A stretch of DNA of 34,057 nucleotides, taken from contig JAPPNJ010000144.1 of the NCBI GenBank assembly GCA_028818705.1, forward strand, positions 1-34,057, in the 5' to 3' direction. Source of the stretch: Candidatus Poribacteria bacterium. GTDB lineage: Bacteria; Poribacteria; WGA-4E; WGA-3G. A program made the position numbers and the translations under genes. Below, piece after piece: positions 32,138 to 34,057 of this stretch; position 1 is the first letter of the stretch, and each line of letters starts with the position of its first letter. The notes beneath the pieces are model-generated. The model worked only from the letters and a program-made list of their open reading frames with translations, made no database searches and was not told the DNA's origin.

Positions 32138-33526
32138 CTACTTCAAAATCACCATCCGCCGCGTCGCTGAGAAATCCCCGGCTGTAAATGTGTAAAAATA
32201 CAGACCGCTGGCAACCGGTTCGCCGACTGTATTCCGACCATCCCAATACGCTGCACGGGCGCGCGAGGTATACCGACCCGCTACCTGATACCCGATCGAC
32301 AGTTCACGCACCAGAACGCCGCGCGGATTGTAAATGGTGATGCGAACCTCTGCGGGTGTTTTTAACTGGTAGGGGATCCATGTCTCTGGGTTGAAGGGAT
32401 TCGGGTAATTGTGCAATAGGGCGTTTTCTGTTGGGGTCAGAAGTGCCAAGATGTCTTTAAGCACTGCGATCCCTCTCGCCATCGTGGCATCTTTATGTCC
32501 AAGTTGCTTTGCGCCGCGCAACCACGCTTGGACCTCTCTTGTGGTGAGCGTCTCAATGACTTGTGGATGTGCATCGGGTGCCGAGTCAACAGCAGCGAAT
32601 GCCCCTGCTACCAAGACCAGGTCTTGGATGTTGACGACACCATCTTCATTGATGTCCGCTGCATTCTGCTCGGTTTGTCCGAACTGCGAGGCAACGAGGA
32701 CGAGATCTTGAATATTGACGACCCCATCGGCGTTGAGATCGCCTGCGAGTTGGGCTGGTTCGCTGGCTGGTGTGGCAGGTTGAGAGGGTTCGACAGTGGG
32801 CGTGGCGGGTGTCAGATCCCACACCTGAACCGTCCGATCCCAACTCCCACTTGCCAGCGTGTTACTACCATCCAGGGAGAATGCCAAAGAAGTGACACCT
32901 GCCTTATGCCCTCTAAGTGTTCCCAGGAGTTCTCCGGTTTTCGCCTCCCACACTCGAATCACCTTGTCATAATCTCCACTTGCCAGTGTGCTACCATCGG
33001 GAGAGATTGCTACGGAAAGGACACCATTTGTATGCCCCGCAAGGGTCAGTTTATGGTAGTCGCTGGGGACACCCTCTACTTCTGCTGGAATGCCCGGCAC
33101 TGTTCCAGTTGGCGTGAGCCGAAGTATATTCCTGCTGCTGTATTTTCCCCATACACCATTAATGTTAAGCTCACCAACCCATCTGTATTCACCGGGAAGC
33201 GTTATCACATAGCCGTATAATCCGGTAGCCCTTTCTGAATCAGGAACATCAACCCAGGGGCTTGTTGAATCATCTCGCCGCTGCCATTTGGTGTTGCGAA
33301 CTAAATCGAGAGAAACAGTACTGCGGTTCTGTGCGGCATAAACCGTCCCTCGACCTTGTGGTGGCACAAAGAGTATTGAAACTCCATCCTTGAGTAGAAA
33401 GATACGTGATGTCGGGGGATACGCGTCGGCAGCCTGACTATAGTTAATGCCCTGCGCGCCAATGCCTATCAACACAACACCTAAAATCACGACCAAGCTT
33501 TTTCGGTTAACAATTGCGCTTTTCAT
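32138..33526 (-). CDS. Secreted WD40-dockerin-FlgD/T9SS-like tail protein
   Basis: The protein has 462 residues. Signal peptide 1-33 (VVILGVVLIGIG core, cut near AADA). Residues 35-140 are an Ig-like unit of unclear family. Residues 157-238 hold only two WD40 repeats (ISPDGSTLASGDYDKVIRVW; SGSWDRTVQVW), too few to close a propeller alone. A Pro/Thr/Glu linker follows. Residues 261-311 are two dockerin type I calcium loops (GDLNADGVVNIQDLVLVA; ADINEDGVVNIQDLVLVA). Residues 369-462 form a FlgD-like C-terminal domain (NYPNPFNPETWIPY...GLYFYTF...RRMVILK), the type used as a sorting signal in type IX secretion-like systems. The dockerin suggests docking to a cohesin partner, but no cohesin is in the window. 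Confidence 0.9.
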   Translation of the reverse strand: MKSAIVNRKSLVVILGVVLIGIGAQGINYSQAADAYPPTSRIFLLKDGVSILFVPPQGRGTVYAAQNRSTVSLDLVRNTKWQRRDDSTSPWVDVPDSERATGLYGYVITLPGEYRWVGELNINGVWGKYSSRNILRLTPTGTVPGIPAEVEGVPSDYHKLTLAGHTNGVLSVAISPDGSTLASGDYDKVIRVWEAKTGELLGTLRGHKAGVTSLAFSLDGSNTLASGSWDRTVQVWDLTPATPTVEPSQPATPASEPAQLAGDLNADGVVNIQDLVLVASQFGQTEQNAADINEDGVVNIQDLVLVAGAFAAVDSAPDAHPQVIETLTTREVQAWLRGAKQLGHKDATMARGIAVLKDILALLTPTENALLHNYPNPFNPETWIPYQLKTPAEVRITIYNPRGVLVRELSIGYQVAGRYTSRARAAYWDGRNTVGEPVASGLYFYTFTAGDFSATRRMVILK

Positions 33527-33658
33527 TAAATCTTCGGCGTGGAAATTCCCGAATTTATTCGAGGGAGGAAACGCCGTCTCCTTTTCTGATTTCCTTTTTC
33601 GTCTAAAAAACGTATATTCGACCTAAGAGCGTTTAGAAAGAGCGTCACTTCTATTATT

Positions 33659-33750
33659 AAAGACACAATTTTAAAATGGGAATTGTGCATAATTTAGAAA
33701 AGGTGTAAAAATTAGTTATCGGAATTCGGTTTTTTGTTAAGAGTCGGGCA
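33659..33750 (-). promoter_or_regulatory. Conserved upstream block, copy 2
   Basis: It matches 28557-28640: AAGACACAATTTT, GTGCATAATTT, then GGAATTCGGTTTTTTG and GTCGGG. CACAATT (33663-33669) and AATTGTG (33681-33687) form an inverted pair, as an operator might. It lies 133 bp above the WD40-dockerin start. The gene-free stretch 33527-33997 also holds the repeat at 33750 and the plus-strand leader of the next gene. Confidence 0.5.
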
Positions 33751-33796
33751 ATGTAAAGCAAAGATAAATTTTGCCGCGTGTGGGCAAAATTTGGAA
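33750..33796. repeat. 45-bp palindromic repeat, second copy
   Basis: ATGTAAAGC..., then AAATTTTGCC (33766-33775) pairing with GGCAAAATTT (33783-33792). The same block is inside element 2 at 5792-5838, 28 kb away, with only a few changes, all outside the stem except in the loop. Confidence 0.65.
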
Positions 33797-33846
33797 TTCC
33801 CTCCTACAAGAGAAACATATCCGTCCGATTGAGAAAAACAAAAAAC

Positions 33847-33876
33847 TTGACACGTTTTTAACTTTAATTGTAAGAT
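33847..33876 (+). promoter_or_regulatory. Probable sigma-70 promoter of the DUF1800 gene
   Basis: TTGACA (33847-33852) and TAAGAT (33871-33876) are separated by 18 bp, in an A/T-rich stretch. It would give a leader of about 115 nt before the ATG at 33998. Confidence 0.5.
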
Positions 33877-33887
33877 ATGCGTAACTT

Positions 33888-33975
33888 TATCGTGATTTTC
33901 TCCGAATGTAATTTAATGACCTTATCGTGAAAACGGTATTCCATCGAAATTTGCTAACGTGAGGTCCCACCTCAC
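33888..33975 (+). promoter_or_regulatory. Leader with direct repeats and a hairpin
   Basis: TTATCGTGA occurs at 33888-33896 and 33922-33930, 34 bp apart, just downstream of the promoter. GTGAGGT-CCC-ACCTCAC (33959-33975) is a perfect 7-bp stem 11 bases before the ribosome site. Both could regulate the gene; the function is a guess. Confidence 0.35.
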
Positions 33976-33997
33976 AGTGAATGTATCGGAGGTGAAC

Positions 33998-34057
33998 ATG
34001 TCAAACAACGATGTTGCGTTAATGGCGCACCTCATGCGCCGCGCAGGGTTTGGAGCA
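33998..34057 (+). CDS. Start of a DUF1800 family protein (cut by the window edge)
   Basis: Only 20 codons are present. The start is secure: CGGAGGTG lies four bases before the ATG. HLMRRAGFGA (11-20) is the opening motif of DUF1800 proteins, large bacterial proteins of unknown function that often sit next to DUF1501 genes. No signal peptide precedes the motif, which is usual for some members. It is the only plus-strand gene in the right two-thirds of the window. Confidence 0.65.
   Translation, partial: MSNNDVALMAHLMRRAGFGA

Overview
The window looks like a piece of an uncultured bacterial chromosome, most plausibly Candidatus Poribacteria or a close relative. This is an inference, with no marker gene in view. 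It rests on the gene mix: sigma factors fused to propellers, TolB-like paralogs, a mandelate-racemase-like enolase, a Gfo/Idh/MocA oxidoreductase, dockerin plus FlgD-like C-termini and a DUF1800 start. The many short palindromic intergenic repeats fit as well. Signal peptides, lipoboxes, a TonB C-terminal domain and a barrel-like protein indicate a didermic cell envelope. No rRNA, tRNA, CRISPR array, transposase or phage gene was seen.

Layout. 1-2241 (+): a terminator, then a secreted barrel-like protein with a TonB C-terminal domain and a lipoprotein with two Ig-like (Big_5 type) domains. 2505-6991 (-): a RidA-family protein, a second Ig-like lipoprotein, a Gfo/Idh/MocA oxidoreductase that overlaps it by 4 bp, a DUF547 protein and an enolase-superfamily enzyme. 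7421-10501 (-): a single-chain restriction-modification protein with an N-terminal PD-(D/E)xK nuclease and an N6-adenine methylase. 10592-33526 (-): a 23-kb run in which all 17 genes encode or contain beta-propeller-type repeats. It holds thirteen secreted TolB/PD40 paralogs, an ECF sigma factor fused through a membrane helix to an Asp-box (BNR) propeller, a second ECF sigma fused to a kelch propeller, a secreted kelch protein, and a WD40-dockerin-FlgD protein. 33998-end (+): the first 20 codons of a probable DUF1800 gene.

How the parts may work together. Twelve of the thirteen PD40 proteins end in nearly the same tail (WFDPAYALPV...LTTTWGEVK), and the thirteenth keeps LTTTWGAVK. The secreted kelch protein, whose blades are unrelated, ends in LSTRWGELK. 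I read the Trp-Gly-Lys tail as a likely C-terminal sorting or anchoring tag. The two sigma-propeller fusions look like membrane-tethered regulators with a sensor of the same general kind as the neighbouring secreted proteins. The PD40 array is still turning over: three copies are identical over about 0.7 kb, and 5' leader modules have been swapped between copies.

The intergenic DNA carries two overlapping repeat systems. One is a family of roughly 100-215 bp elements with about 28-bp imperfect terminal inverted repeats. The other is a set of REP-like hairpins in which both arms of the stem change together. Elements of the first family abut start codons and, in one case, supply a stop codon. 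All readings are by eye. No search, alignment or folding was run.
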